64,000 bases of DNA from positions 1,302,001 through 1,366,000 of the forward strand of contig NZ_CP051180.1 in NCBI RefSeq assembly GCF_012295575.1, written 5' to 3'. Within the stretch, counting starts at the first letter, position 1. Each line of letters begins with the position of its first letter. The notes beneath the pieces are model-generated. The model was given only the letters and a program-made list of their open reading frames with translations. It was not told where the DNA came from and did no database searches. This document shows positions 26,171-34,021 of this stretch, piece by piece. Position numbers and translations under genes: made by a program. Source of the stretch: Ferrimonas lipolytica (GTDB lineage: Bacteria > Pseudomonadota > Gammaproteobacteria > Enterobacterales > Shewanellaceae).

Positions 26171-26634
26171 ATGAAAAAATCGCGATACACAGACAGCTAT
26201 ATCATGGCCATGACATCATTATTTGCTTTGCTTGCCGAGTGTTTTCGCTAAGTGAAATCTTCTATCGATATCAGCCCAAGTTAACCAATGAAAACACTGA
26301 AATTGAATCTTGGCTTATCATGCTAACCGAAGCCGAGAACGATTTGGGCTTTGGCCTCTGCTGTGATTACTTACGCAATGTGAAGGTAAATCAATGGAAC
26401 CACAAACATGTTTACCCCATCTACTGTGAACTGGCACTGAACCTAGGCATTTACCCTAAGGCCAAACTGAAACGTAATGTTCCAGAGCCACTAAAAGAGC
26501 CAGTACGCGCTAACCAATTATGGTCTGTGGGCTGCATACATGACCAACTAGCTAATGGTTGCAGTTACCGCTTGTTTTACATTATTGATGATTTTCGGCG
26601 TGAAGGACTGGCGAGCGAAGCTTGGTTTTAATTG
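26171..26634 (+). pseudogene. Decayed IS3-family transposase remnant
   Basis: The ATG at 26171 opens MKKSRYTDSYIMAM, the typical start of IS3-family (IS407-like) OrfA, then breaks after about 24 codons. In another frame, 26239-26631 encodes 130 residues homologous to the start of OrfB: FYRYQPKLTNENTEIESWL, GLCCDYLRNVKVNQWNHKHVYPIY, then LWSVGCIHDQLANG and IIDDFRREGL, stopping abruptly. Most of OrfA and the OrfB catalytic region are missing. An AAAGTAGAATTTTCTC segment at about 26129-26144 may be part of the left IS end. It is non-functional. MITE copy 5 starts right at its stop codon. Confidence 0.85.
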
Positions 26635-26804
26635 GCTGTGTAGCAACTAAGTGTTCTTCTTCTTCCTAATACAGTTAAAGCACTGGCTAGGCGAGTCGCG
26701 ATACCAAGGGCAAAGCACTACTGCTATTGATCTTCTGCGACCTAAGGCAAAGGGGGGCGAAGCTCCCCCCTTAATGCATATAAGAATGTGCCGTCGCGAC
26801 CGCG
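26634..26804 (+). mobile_element. MITE-like repeat, copy 5 (right-truncated)
   Basis: The left end GGCTGTGT is intact and the repeat can be followed for about 171 bp to GCCGTCGCGACCGCG, then lost. Left flank is TTTTAATT. It is nested in or beside the IS3 remnant, adding to an insertion scar between two tRNA-Ser genes. Confidence 0.78.
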
Positions 26805-26973
26805 CCTATAAAATTGGCGAGATAACTTAGCTGGCTTTTTAACCGGTTAATTTAAGTTGGCAGGCAATAATGGCTAAAGATAAATCAGTTGAACCCAACT
26901 TAGTTTGTCCTTTAGCCAATTGAATCATAAAGCCTTTATTTCCCCGCAGCGCTAGACTACTATGCATTTCGTC

Positions 26974-27064
26974 GGAGGGATGGCAGAGTGGTCGAATGCA
27001 CCGGTCTTGAAAACCGGCAGGGGTTAATAGCTCCTCTAGGGTTCAAATCCCTATCCCTCCGCCA
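26974..27064 (+). tRNA. tRNA-Ser(TGA), third copy
   Basis: 91 nt with CCA. It is the same as the copies at 2103 and 25783 except for one A for T in the variable arm (GGGGTTAATAG against GGGGTTTATAG). It is followed after five bases by tRNA-Ser(GCT). Confidence 0.97.
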
Positions 27065-27069
27065 ATTTA

Positions 27070-27157
27070 GGTGAGCTGGCCGAGTGGCTGAAGGCGCGCC
27101 CCTGCTAAGGGCGTATATCGTAAGGTATCCAGGGTTCGAATCCCTGGCTCACCGCCA
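27070..27157 (+). tRNA. tRNA-Ser(GCT)
   Basis: 88 nt with CCA; acceptor stem GGTGAGC/GCTCACC, anticodon GCT at 27104-27106, long variable arm. It is co-transcribed with the preceding tRNA-Ser(TGA). Confidence 0.97.
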
Positions 27158-27166
27158 TATATAAAC

Positions 27167-27203
27167 AAAACCCGCTAACTCAGAAATGAGCTAGCGGGTT
27201 TTG
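27167..27203 (+). terminator. Terminator of the tRNA-Ser pair
   Basis: AAAACCCGCTAACTC / GAGCTAGCGGGTTTT imperfect stem followed by GTCG. It is closely similar to the hairpin after the tRNA-Ser at 2103. Confidence 0.82.
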
Positions 27204-27317
27204 TCGTTATGGGGCCAGGCTGATTGCGCAACAACAGTGTGGATGTGACCTTAATTAGATAGCGGTTGTCTCTTGGGTTATTGCTGGGGCGAATATAGGT
27301 TGCAACGGCGGCGGTAG

Positions 27318-28244
27318 TTAAGCGCTCGAGTAGGTATTTCGACCGTTGCGTTTCGAACGGTACAACGCTTCATCAGCACGTTTATAGATGTCATCGATGT
27401 TACGGTCGTCAGCTTTGAAATGACTGATACCAATGCTGATCGACAACGACAGTTCGGGGTAGGTCTCGTTAGTAGCAGCACAGACAATCCGATTTAAACG
27501 CCTTGCTAGGGCGATTGCAGACTGGGTGTCATCACTTTTATGGATAATACCAAACTCATCACCTCCGAAGCGGCCCAGGATGTCGGTTTGACGTAGCTCG
27601 GACTGACACAACTCAGCCACTTTACGGATAGAGTTATCACCACATTGGTGGCCAAAGGTATCGTTTACTCGCTTGAAGTTATCAATATCTAACAGCAAAA
27701 AGCTGGAGTTTTGCTCATAACGCCCAAAGGTGTAGAAAGCGTCCTTAAGATGACTGAAAAGCTTGCGCCGATTCAACGAGCCAGAGAGGTGATCAATTTC
27801 CGATTGGTACTTGAGTTTCTGCTCAAGTTCGTAGCGCTCTGTAATGTTGCGAGCGACCCATACAACCGCAGGTTCGCCATAGCGAGCTGAATGGATTGGC
27901 GCGATGCGACCTTCAAAACGTTGCCGTGCTGAAGGTTGGGATGAGGTTAGTCGATCATAATTGAGGTCGTCATCCCCAAGCGAGTATTCGAAGACCGTCA
28001 GTTTATCATTTTCCAAGGTCTGTTGAATGATCTCGAGGAAGTGCTGGCAGATTTGTGCAGGTAAGACGCTAGCCAGAGTCTTACCCTTCAAAGATTTAGC
28101 CTCAAGATAGATGCTGGAATCCGGTTGCCCCAGTACTTCGACATACCGTCCAGACATGGTTAATACGAATAATAGATCGGGCAAAGCTGATATAATGGCA
28201 GCATATTCTTCGTACTTCTCGATACTTGAGCCTTTGATTTCCAT
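27318..28244 (-). CDS. PAS-GGDEF diguanylate cyclase, cytoplasmic
   Basis: 308 residues from the ATG at 28244; a GTG six codons upstream (28262) is possible, and neither has a good ribosome site. A PAS-like domain (about 10-135: IISALPDLLFVLTMSGRYVEV to AVVWVARNITER) leads to a GGDEF domain with active GGDEF (227-231) and an I-site RQTD (218-221). It should make cyclic di-GMP in response to a cytosolic or redox signal sensed by PAS. It has no membrane helices. It is a single gene reading toward the tRNA cluster. Confidence 0.9.
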   Translation of the reverse strand: MEIKGSSIEKYEEYAAIISALPDLLFVLTMSGRYVEVLGQPDSSIYLEAKSLKGKTLASVLPAQICQHFLEIIQQTLENDKLTVFEYSLGDDDLNYDRLTSSQPSARQRFEGRIAPIHSARYGEPAVVWVARNITERYELEQKLKYQSEIDHLSGSLNRRKLFSHLKDAFYTFGRYEQNSSFLLLDIDNFKRVNDTFGHQCGDNSIRKVAELCQSELRQTDILGRFGGDEFGIIHKSDDTQSAIALARRLNRIVCAATNETYPELSLSISIGISHFKADDRNIDDIYKRADEALYRSKRNGRNTYSSA

Positions 28245-28405
28245 AATGTTTGTAACGTCCACAGTTGCGTAAACGCATTATTGCATAGGTCGAGAATAAT
28301 TAATCATGTAGCCTGTGGATTATTGTGAGTTAAATCACACCAATCAGTGTCAAATATAAGTTGAATCGACTATTAGGATCGCAATACTGCGGCAACAACA
28401 TTTCG

Positions 28406-28453
28406 CCCCAAACACAAAAAACCCGCATTTAAGCGGGTTTGTTGTGTTTGGGG
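28406..28453 (-). terminator. Terminator of the DUF2750 gene
   Basis: A long symmetric element: CCCCAAACACAA flanks pair around the inner ACCCGC-ATTTAA-GCGGGT stem. On the minus strand TTTTTTGTG follows the stem. It lies 17 bases past the DUF2750 stop. Confidence 0.82.
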
Positions 28454-28470
28454 AGCTAATAAGGCTCAGA

Positions 28471-28821
28471 TTAGGCTTCTTTGTCAGCCAGTAGCTTAGC
28501 TAAGGTGAATGGGTCGGTTTCCTCACCGGTTAGGTCGGCATTCCAATCAATACCTACCAACACACCATCTTCGTCTAAGCTTGGCAGCCATTCGTCAAAG
28601 AAGTCGTCGATTGCAACCGCGACAGCCTTGTACTCAGACCAATCTTCAACACACAGTGCCTGTGCATTAGCTTGTGCGGAGAATAATGGCATTACGTCGG
28701 TGTTTTCAAATTCGATGGAATCCACGACAACGTACTCGTCACCAGCACTTAACACCCATAGCTGGCGCGCTTCAATTACGGCGGCGGTAAAGTTGGCTAA
28801 ATTGGTTTCTGATGCGGACAT
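28471..28821 (-). CDS. DUF2750-family protein
   Basis: 116 residues, acidic. The layout matches DUF2750: an N-terminal helix (NLANFTAAVIEARQLWVLSAG), DVMPLFSAQANAQALCVEDWSEY, and the FFDEWLPSLDEDGVLVGIDWN core. The family's function is not known. It lies divergent from the integrase-like gene by 147 bases and has its own terminator. Confidence 0.78.
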   Translation of the reverse strand: MSASETNLANFTAAVIEARQLWVLSAGDEYVVVDSIEFENTDVMPLFSAQANAQALCVEDWSEYKAVAVAIDDFFDEWLPSLDEDGVLVGIDWNADLTGEETDPFTLAKLLADKEA

Positions 28822-28968
28822 GTTTGGCTCCTATGTTTGTGTGAGCGGATCCTCCCCCATGTTTGCCCTTGGCGCAAGCTAAACCCGCTGATTATGTGTG
28901 AGTTAGTGCTTTGCATTAGCGCTGGGATCTGAAAGGATCAACCTTCAAGGATTGAATAGGGCGTTTCT

Positions 28969-30246
28969 ATGGATAAACTTCCCCCAAAACAACAAGTTCT
29001 CCTGTTGTTGGAGCAATGCTTACAAACTGGGATCCGCGGCCGTTTAGCGGAAGTTGTTAAGCACGCGCGCAATGAAATTGAACGCAAAGACGAGTTTACT
29101 GACGCCTTTTATCGCCAGGCGAGCATAGACGTGTCTGATCCGGCCTACCCGGGCTTAGTTTTTAAGGTGGCAAAGCACAAACGGCGGTGGGTCTTTCGCT
29201 ATACCCCAGTCGGGGCTAAATCGACCAAACAACAGACACTAGGCTATTTCCCCGAGATGTCGGTAGCACAAGCTAGGGCGGCGTGGCACGAAGTCAAATA
29301 CCCACACAGCGACGTGCTGCAAGAGCCTATTACAACTTTTTCGGTTAACCAACTGATTGAGCATTACCTGATATATGCCCAACAATACCGAAAAGAGTGG
29401 CGGGCGGAGCGACGTTTGCTGGAACGTTTTCTGGGTGATCGTTATGGCCATCATGACGTCAGTGAGGTTGACACCAAGGTTATAGGTAGGATTTTAGCAG
29501 CGGTAGAGCAACGCGCGCTTGATGCTGGGCATCAAGGTCAACGAGCGAAGGAGAGTGCGCTAACGCTGTTACGGCATTTATTCGATGTTGCTCGTGGTAA
29601 AAGCGAATATTTGGCGCAGGGAGCGCCGTGGATCGATGCTGATCTGGCTAACCCCTGTGAAGGGCTCAGTGTAGAACGACAAAGCCAATCAGCGGCGCCA
29701 TTATTTGCCGGTGATGTTGGACGCTACCTAAAGGCGTTAGTTGGCCTGCCGATCAATGAAGACGTGAAGGGTCTATTGATGCTCCAACTAAATTTACTGT
29801 GTCCATTTTCGTGGCTATGCAAACTTGAGTGGCAACATATTGATTGGCGCCGCCAGTGTATCGCCTTACCTAACGAACAAGGCCGTCTGAACTGGTTGCC
29901 ACTATCGAGCAGTGCGCTGCAGTTTTTAGAGAATAGAAAGCGACAGCAGCGGGGAACTCAACCGTGGGTATTTAGTGCCCTTAAGCATCACCATAAACCG
30001 ATGCCAGCACGTTACCCAAGCGAACTACTTGCTTCTCTTAAACAACATCTTCAGTTGCCTGACCAATTTACCGCAACCCAAATTTGTCAGTTCGGTCACT
30101 CTTGGCTCGAGCAGCAGGGTAGTGTATTGGCCAAAACTGGCTTGCCCATCTCGGATGCGCACTTTCAGTTGCTTGATCAACGACAGTTGGTCGCAGCGGC
30201 GGAGCAATGGCATCAGTATCTCACTAATTTACGTCAATCCAGCTAA
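28969..30246 (+). CDS. P4-type tyrosine-recombinase-like protein lacking catalytic residues
   Basis: 425 residues. An Arm-type DNA-binding region (about 60-110: PGLVFKVAKHKRRWVFRYTP, TLGYFPEMSVAQARAA) and a core-binding domain (122-215) are clear. In the catalytic half the key positions are changed: the box I Arg of the usual RPGE motif aligns with Cys278 (LLCPFSWLCKLEW), the HxLRR motif aligns with TQICQ (370-374), and no Tyr stands at the expected place near 398-400. So it probably binds DNA but cannot recombine. The reading frame is intact over its full length, which argues for a retained role. Alignment is by eye. Confidence 0.75.
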   Translation: MDKLPPKQQVLLLLEQCLQTGIRGRLAEVVKHARNEIERKDEFTDAFYRQASIDVSDPAYPGLVFKVAKHKRRWVFRYTPVGAKSTKQQTLGYFPEMSVAQARAAWHEVKYPHSDVLQEPITTFSVNQLIEHYLIYAQQYRKEWRAERRLLERFLGDRYGHHDVSEVDTKVIGRILAAVEQRALDAGHQGQRAKESALTLLRHLFDVARGKSEYLAQGAPWIDADLANPCEGLSVERQSQSAAPLFAGDVGRYLKALVGLPINEDVKGLLMLQLNLLCPFSWLCKLEWQHIDWRRQCIALPNEQGRLNWLPLSSSALQFLENRKRQQRGTQPWVFSALKHHHKPMPARYPSELLASLKQHLQLPDQFTATQICQFGHSWLEQQGSVLAKTGLPISDAHFQLLDQRQLVAAAEQWHQYLTNLRQSS

Positions 30247-30279
30247 GTTACACAATGTAACCATTGTTGTAACTAATGT
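30246..30279 (+). terminator. Hairpin after the integrase-like gene, overlapping a Ter-like motif
   Basis: AGTTACA-CAATG pairs with CATTG-T-TGTAACT (12 bp, one bulge, loop TAAC), beginning at the stop codon, with TTTTT 7 bases beyond at 30282. Its right arm contains TGTTGTAACTAA-like sequence (12-base match to the E. coli Ter core at 30265-30275 plus the preceding T). It could be a weak terminator, a Ter site, or both. Confidence 0.45.
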
Positions 30280-30518
30280 AGTTTTTATAGGCGTTAAGCA
30301 AAAGTAATCCGACAGTCGATCGCGTTAAGTGCCGGTTAGGGCGAAAGCATTCGAGTTGGGGTAATGGCATTTAAAATGCCTGTGACAACGTTTGGCGTGA
30401 TATGGAATAGCAAATTACCCCGGCGGCTTATTGACCTTAGGATGGGGTTGGCGGCGTCTGTTGAGGGGTTAGTAAGGTGGCTATCTAATTTACTCAGTGT
30501 GCTTTACTGGGTAAGACC

Positions 30519-30547
30519 AAATGACCAAGCTGGTGCTTGGTCATTTT
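30519..30547 (-). terminator. Symmetric terminator before the gene at 30569
   Basis: AATGACCAAGC-TGGT-GCTTGGTCATT, 11-bp stem with T-rich and A-rich flanks, usable on both strands. It lies 22 bases past the stop of the minus-strand gene. Confidence 0.75.
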
Positions 30548-30568
30548 ATTCGTAGGCGCTGGATCAGA

Positions 30569-30967
30569 TTACGCTTTGAAAGGGGCAATCAGTTCGTTGC
30601 GAAGTGGGATGTCACGACGAGCGGCCTTTAGATCTTTAATCATCATTTTGATGCCTTGAGAAAACAGCTGTTGCATCATTGCGTCAGCTTGTTGCTCATC
30701 GGCTTCTGCATCGCCTTCGTTGGTTTTCTCAATCATCTGCAGCAACTCTGCACACGGGCCAACTAAGGTGTACGACACAACCGCTTGAAACTGTTCGAAC
30801 GACTCTACAACCTTTTGCGCGCTGCCTGGCAGTTTGTCCCATTCGGCACGAAGTGGTGCTTCAACTGCATTGTAGATGGTTGCTACACCTTCATACTGCT
30901 CAGGTACGGCTTGCATGAACTCTAGAACTTGTTTGAGTTCTGCTGGGATTTTAATGGCGTCTGTCAT
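30569..30967 (-). CDS. Conserved-looking hypothetical protein
   Basis: 132 residues, soluble and helical, acidic in the middle (KTNEGDAEADEQQADAMMQQLF) and basic at the end. No signal peptide or membrane segment; I do not recognise the family. The ATG is preceded by a GAGTTTTACC-type leader, and the gene has a strong terminator, supporting it as real. Nothing around it suggests a role. Confidence 0.6.
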   Translation of the reverse strand: MTDAIKIPAELKQVLEFMQAVPEQYEGVATIYNAVEAPLRAEWDKLPGSAQKVVESFEQFQAVVSYTLVGPCAELLQMIEKTNEGDAEADEQQADAMMQQLFSQGIKMMIKDLKAARRDIPLRNELIAPFKA

Positions 30968-31100
30968 GGTAAAACTCTGTCAAATTTGAAAGCGCGTATG
31001 ATAGCCGATTTCAGCTAAAAGTCAGAGTAGAAGCAGGCTAAGGGGACAAATCGTTTGGTAATATCACTGTTGCCTACATACATTGGTGGTCATTAGTGGC

Positions 31101-32234
31101 TTAAGCATCATCCAACCAGCGCATTAGAATGCCCTTTAAGCTGTGAATTTGATTAAGCGATATAACACTAATGCCTAAGTCTTTGGCGCGGTCAATACTG
31201 CTTGCGGAGAGGGGTTGGTAGCTAATCAACATGCCTTTAGCCCGCCTTCCACCAAGGCTTTTTACTAGGGTATCGAGTTTGTAAATGGCCTCTTGAGACG
31301 ACTCGCTGCCCATACGTTTAGTTTTGCACTCAATTAGGTGTAGCCGGTTGTTGGCGAGCAACATTACGTCGATCTCATTACGAATAGCTTGTTGCTTGTA
31401 CTGACGCTCGACTTCGACACTTTGGCCGTGGTCCTGAATGGTCGAATAGGAAGCCGTTAGTGCCTTCACTTCAGCGTAAACCCATTGTTCGAGCCAAACC
31501 CCCATCGCAAATTGGCGAGCTTTTAAATTGGTAAATTGTACTGATGAGGAGGTGAGCGTCGATATTAATCCAAGCTCTTTCATATCCTTAAGTAAGCGAA
31601 ACAGGTTCGGATCGTTAAAGTTTTTGTTGATGTCATTGGCGTGGCTTTTATTAGCATAAGTAGCAATGCTGTTTAGTTTTCCCAGCCCAGTAGCCAACTC
31701 TTTCGCGTGGGCAGCCCAGTCATTACCCAATTGTTGGATCTTTTTTTCAGCACGGAGCTGCTGATGGCGCCCAATAAGAGTAGAGCCATGCAGCAATAAG
31801 AATTCTGGGATCGTCATTTTGTCTGCTATTGGGTGGCTGCTTCTCGTCGTAGGAGCAAGCCAGTGTAGCTGGTCGCGTTGATTATCAATTACGTAGCTTT
31901 GGATCTTGAGCGATTGCGCGACCTGATAAGCGCAGAGGGTGATGAGACGATCGCCGGTAGTGGTGTTAAAATAGATTTCCGTTGTCTGGCTAATCAGAGC
32001 GGTTAGTTCGTCGGAAAAATAGCGTTGGATGGTATCTATATTTTCAAACTGGCCGTAGGGCTTAACTTTTACGTTGATACCGCGCTGTTCAAGCACTTGC
32101 TTTACCAATAGCGCCGATTGCTGTTGTGCGTTGGCACAGAACAGTACCAACTGGTCGACATCGATTGAATCATCTAATAACGGTGTGACGATGTGTACCG
32201 GATCGCGACCATAAACGCAGCAGTGCGTTGCCAT
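31101..32234 (-). CDS. Card1/DUF1887-like CARF-domain nuclease
   Basis: 377 residues. The N-terminal domain (1-125) is Rossmann-like with a CARF-type ligand loop NTTTGDR (90-96). A middle winged-helix-like segment (about 155-235) is followed by a PD-(D/E)xK nuclease core: GVWLEQWVYAEV (245-256), EID (287-289) and ECK (302-304). This matches DUF1887, the family of Vibrio VC1899 and of Card1, which cuts nucleic acid when cyclic tetra-adenylate binds the CARF domain. All nuclease residues look intact. No CRISPR array, Cas10 or other cas gene is in the window, so its activator is unknown. Confidence 0.85.
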   Translation of the reverse strand: MATHCCVYGRDPVHIVTPLLDDSIDVDQLVLFCANAQQQSALLVKQVLEQRGINVKVKPYGQFENIDTIQRYFSDELTALISQTTEIYFNTTTGDRLITLCAYQVAQSLKIQSYVIDNQRDQLHWLAPTTRSSHPIADKMTIPEFLLLHGSTLIGRHQQLRAEKKIQQLGNDWAAHAKELATGLGKLNSIATYANKSHANDINKNFNDPNLFRLLKDMKELGLISTLTSSSVQFTNLKARQFAMGVWLEQWVYAEVKALTASYSTIQDHGQSVEVERQYKQQAIRNEIDVMLLANNRLHLIECKTKRMGSESSQEAIYKLDTLVKSLGGRRAKGMLISYQPLSASSIDRAKDLGISVISLNQIHSLKGILMRWLDDA

Positions 32235-32272
32235 AATTTGGGTGCTCAGTAACCTCTACAATGACCTAAATA

Positions 32273-32299
32273 TTGGTCGATTCAATTGGATACGACCAA
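32273..32299. promoter_or_regulatory. Inverted repeat upstream of the CARF nuclease
   Basis: TTGGTCG and CGACCAA separated by 13 bases, about 39 bases before the start codon. A possible operator; no cognate regulator is adjacent. The remaining 32300-32593 shows nothing else I can name. Confidence 0.35.
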
Positions 32300-32593
32300 C
32301 TTATTGATCACATCTTTGATGTTGTAATGGTTGCTGCGTTTGTTAACTTGAGTTAATTCGCTACTTTTCAAAGAGTTAAGTTGTTGTTGGGTTGGCTGAA
32401 GCAGTTTATTAGCCACAAGCGAACTATTAGCTGTTAGCCAAACCTGCAAATCTACCTATCTAGAAAACAGTTCCAAAGCAGCGGGCTACCCAATGCACGC
32501 ACCAAACTACAGTGTTTACGTCGTTTGTTTCATTGCTGCGATGACATGTGCGGGCTTTATGGTTTTTTTGGGGGGCAGTAACTTAAAAAAGTT

Positions 32594-32885
32594 GGCTGTG
32601 TTGTAGTTAGTTGCTGAAGTTTATATCAAACCTTCGGCCGACCGATTGTGGTGTTTGCGAGAGACTATGTCGGGGTGGCGACGGCACATGGTTGTATGCA
32701 TTAGGGGTGAGGTTCGCTCCCCTTTGGAATTCCCCTTACCTTAGGTCGCAGTCCAAAAGGCTTTAATGGACTGCTCCAATGCGGCAGAAGATTAATGGCG
32801 ATTATGCTTTATCGCTGGTATTGGGACGCACCTAGCCAGTGCTTCAACACTATTGGTTGGTACAACACTTAGTTGGAACACAGCC
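32594..32885 (-). mobile_element. MITE-like repeat, copy 6
   Basis: 292 bp, reversed, both ends intact (GGCTGTGT and ACACAGCC). Flanks are AAAAAGTT and AAAAATTG, a poor but AT-rich duplication. It stands 15 bases past the end of the DUF2798-like gene. Confidence 0.85.
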
Positions 32886-32900
32886 AAAAATTGAGGCTAA

Positions 32901-33374
32901 TTAAGTTATTGCTACGGCTACGGCTGGTGGGAATAGCTTGAAGAATATCGCCCGGGCGATAGGGCCGACGATAAGGAACTGTAATGGAAACGCCATAACA
33001 AGGTTGAGTAAAAACGTTTTACCATACGCCAATAGCAATGGGTCTTGATAACCTTGAATAAGTGTCGCGACCAGTGACATTGAAGCACACATGAATAGCA
33101 CCATTAGAGCAGAGATAAGCATGACGCGTTTGATAAAGGGTGTGTGTTCATTGGTTAATCTACTGACGATCTTTTTTACTACCGGCGCAACCAATACACA
33201 TTCAATAACAAGCGCTGTAAGCAATATCATGATGAATTGGTTCGATGATAGCGCGTTCATTACCCCTGCAATCCCCGGCGAAAGTAACCACGAATTATAT
33301 ATCGTCATTCCTACAACCATAAGGAAACAAACCATGACTGAGAAAACCAAGTTTTCATATATATTTTTGCCCAT
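32901..33374 (-). CDS. DUF2798-like four-helix membrane protein
   Basis: 157 residues from the ATG at 33374, chosen because AGAGGG lies five bases upstream; the longer TTG start has no such site. Four hydrophobic helices form two similar halves, each ending near a conserved Pro/Lys (VLVAPVVKKIVSRL and FLIVGPIARAIFFKL), as in the duplicated DUF2798 family. Function is unknown. It is divergent from a marR gene with two operator-like repeats between them, so it is probably the target of that repressor. Confidence 0.72.
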   Translation of the reverse strand: MGKNIYENLVFSVMVCFLMVVGMTIYNSWLLSPGIAGVMNALSSNQFIMILLTALVIECVLVAPVVKKIVSRLTNEHTPFIKRVMLISALMVLFMCASMSLVATLIQGYQDPLLLAYGKTFLLNLVMAFPLQFLIVGPIARAIFFKLFPPAVAVAIT

Positions 33375-33392
33375 AAGCCCTCTAAACTTTAG

Positions 33393-33409
33393 TGTCAATT
33401 AAGTTGACA
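33393..33409. promoter_or_regulatory. Operator-like palindrome 1 (MarR-type)
   Basis: TGTCAA-TTAAG-TTGACA, a perfect 6-bp inverted repeat with 5-base spacer. It lies 19 bases upstream of the membrane-protein start. Confidence 0.7.
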
Positions 33410-33431
33410 ATAATAGAGGCGCCACGATTAA

Positions 33432-33448
33432 TGTCAACTTGGTTGACG
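33432..33448. promoter_or_regulatory. Operator-like palindrome 2 (MarR-type)
   Basis: TGTCAA-CTTGG-TTGACG, the same repeat with one mismatch, centred 39 bases from palindrome 1 and 60 bases before the marR ATG. Confidence 0.68.
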
Positions 33449-33507
33449 GTATTGATCGAGCTTCGATGGAGGCATCGACTCCGGGTTACCACAACAAAGA
33501 GTAAGAT

Positions 33508-33936
33508 ATGGATAATGAAGGTTTTTTGAATTCCTTGGGGCTGGTTGATCTCATTAGTGAAAAACACAAACAGCTAAGAGCTAGAATGATGAAACGGGTA
33601 GAGCTGCAGTTTGGCAACGTTTTTTCGCAAATGGATATTTATCTAATCAGTCTTGTTGAGTATGAAGCCATGAGTGTCAGTGAATCGGCGCGATACATGA
33701 ATATCAGCCGACAGGCGGCACACAAACACGTTAAACATCTGGTCAGTCTTAACTTTGTAGATCTAACCATTTCTGAATCCAATCGGCGTGAAAAAATCGT
33801 TAGCCTCACCTCATCGGGTAAAGAACTGAGCCAGCAAATCAATCAGATAAAAAGTGAGCTCGATGCTGAACTGAAGGACAGCTTGGGCGATGCGAGCTTT
33901 GACAAACTTAAGTTACTTCTCAAAGGCGACTGGTAA
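33508..33936 (+). CDS. MarR-family transcriptional regulator
   Basis: 142 residues, the normal MarR size. The winged helix-turn-helix is seen in MSVSESARYMNISRQAAHKHVKHLVSLNFVDLTISESNRREKIVSLTSSGKEL (about 52-105, with wing residues NRREK). It probably represses itself and the divergent DUF2798-like gene through the two TGTCAA-N5-TTGACA repeats in the intergenic region. AAGAGTAAG precedes the ATG. The ligand is unknown. Confidence 0.88.
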   Translation: MDNEGFLNSLGLVDLISEKHKQLRARMMKRVELQFGNVFSQMDIYLISLVEYEAMSVSESARYMNISRQAAHKHVKHLVSLNFVDLTISESNRREKIVSLTSSGKELSQQINQIKSELDAELKDSLGDASFDKLKLLLKGDW

Positions 33937-34021
33937 TGGATAGCCAGCACCTTGGCGTAAAGGGCAAATTGATAGCATACCAACAACCTTAACGGTTTTA
34001 CTGCTGTTAGTTATTACAGAG

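Noticed and set aside
30364-30555. 63-codon plus-strand frame
   Set aside because: It runs through the symmetric terminator at 30519 and has no family signal.
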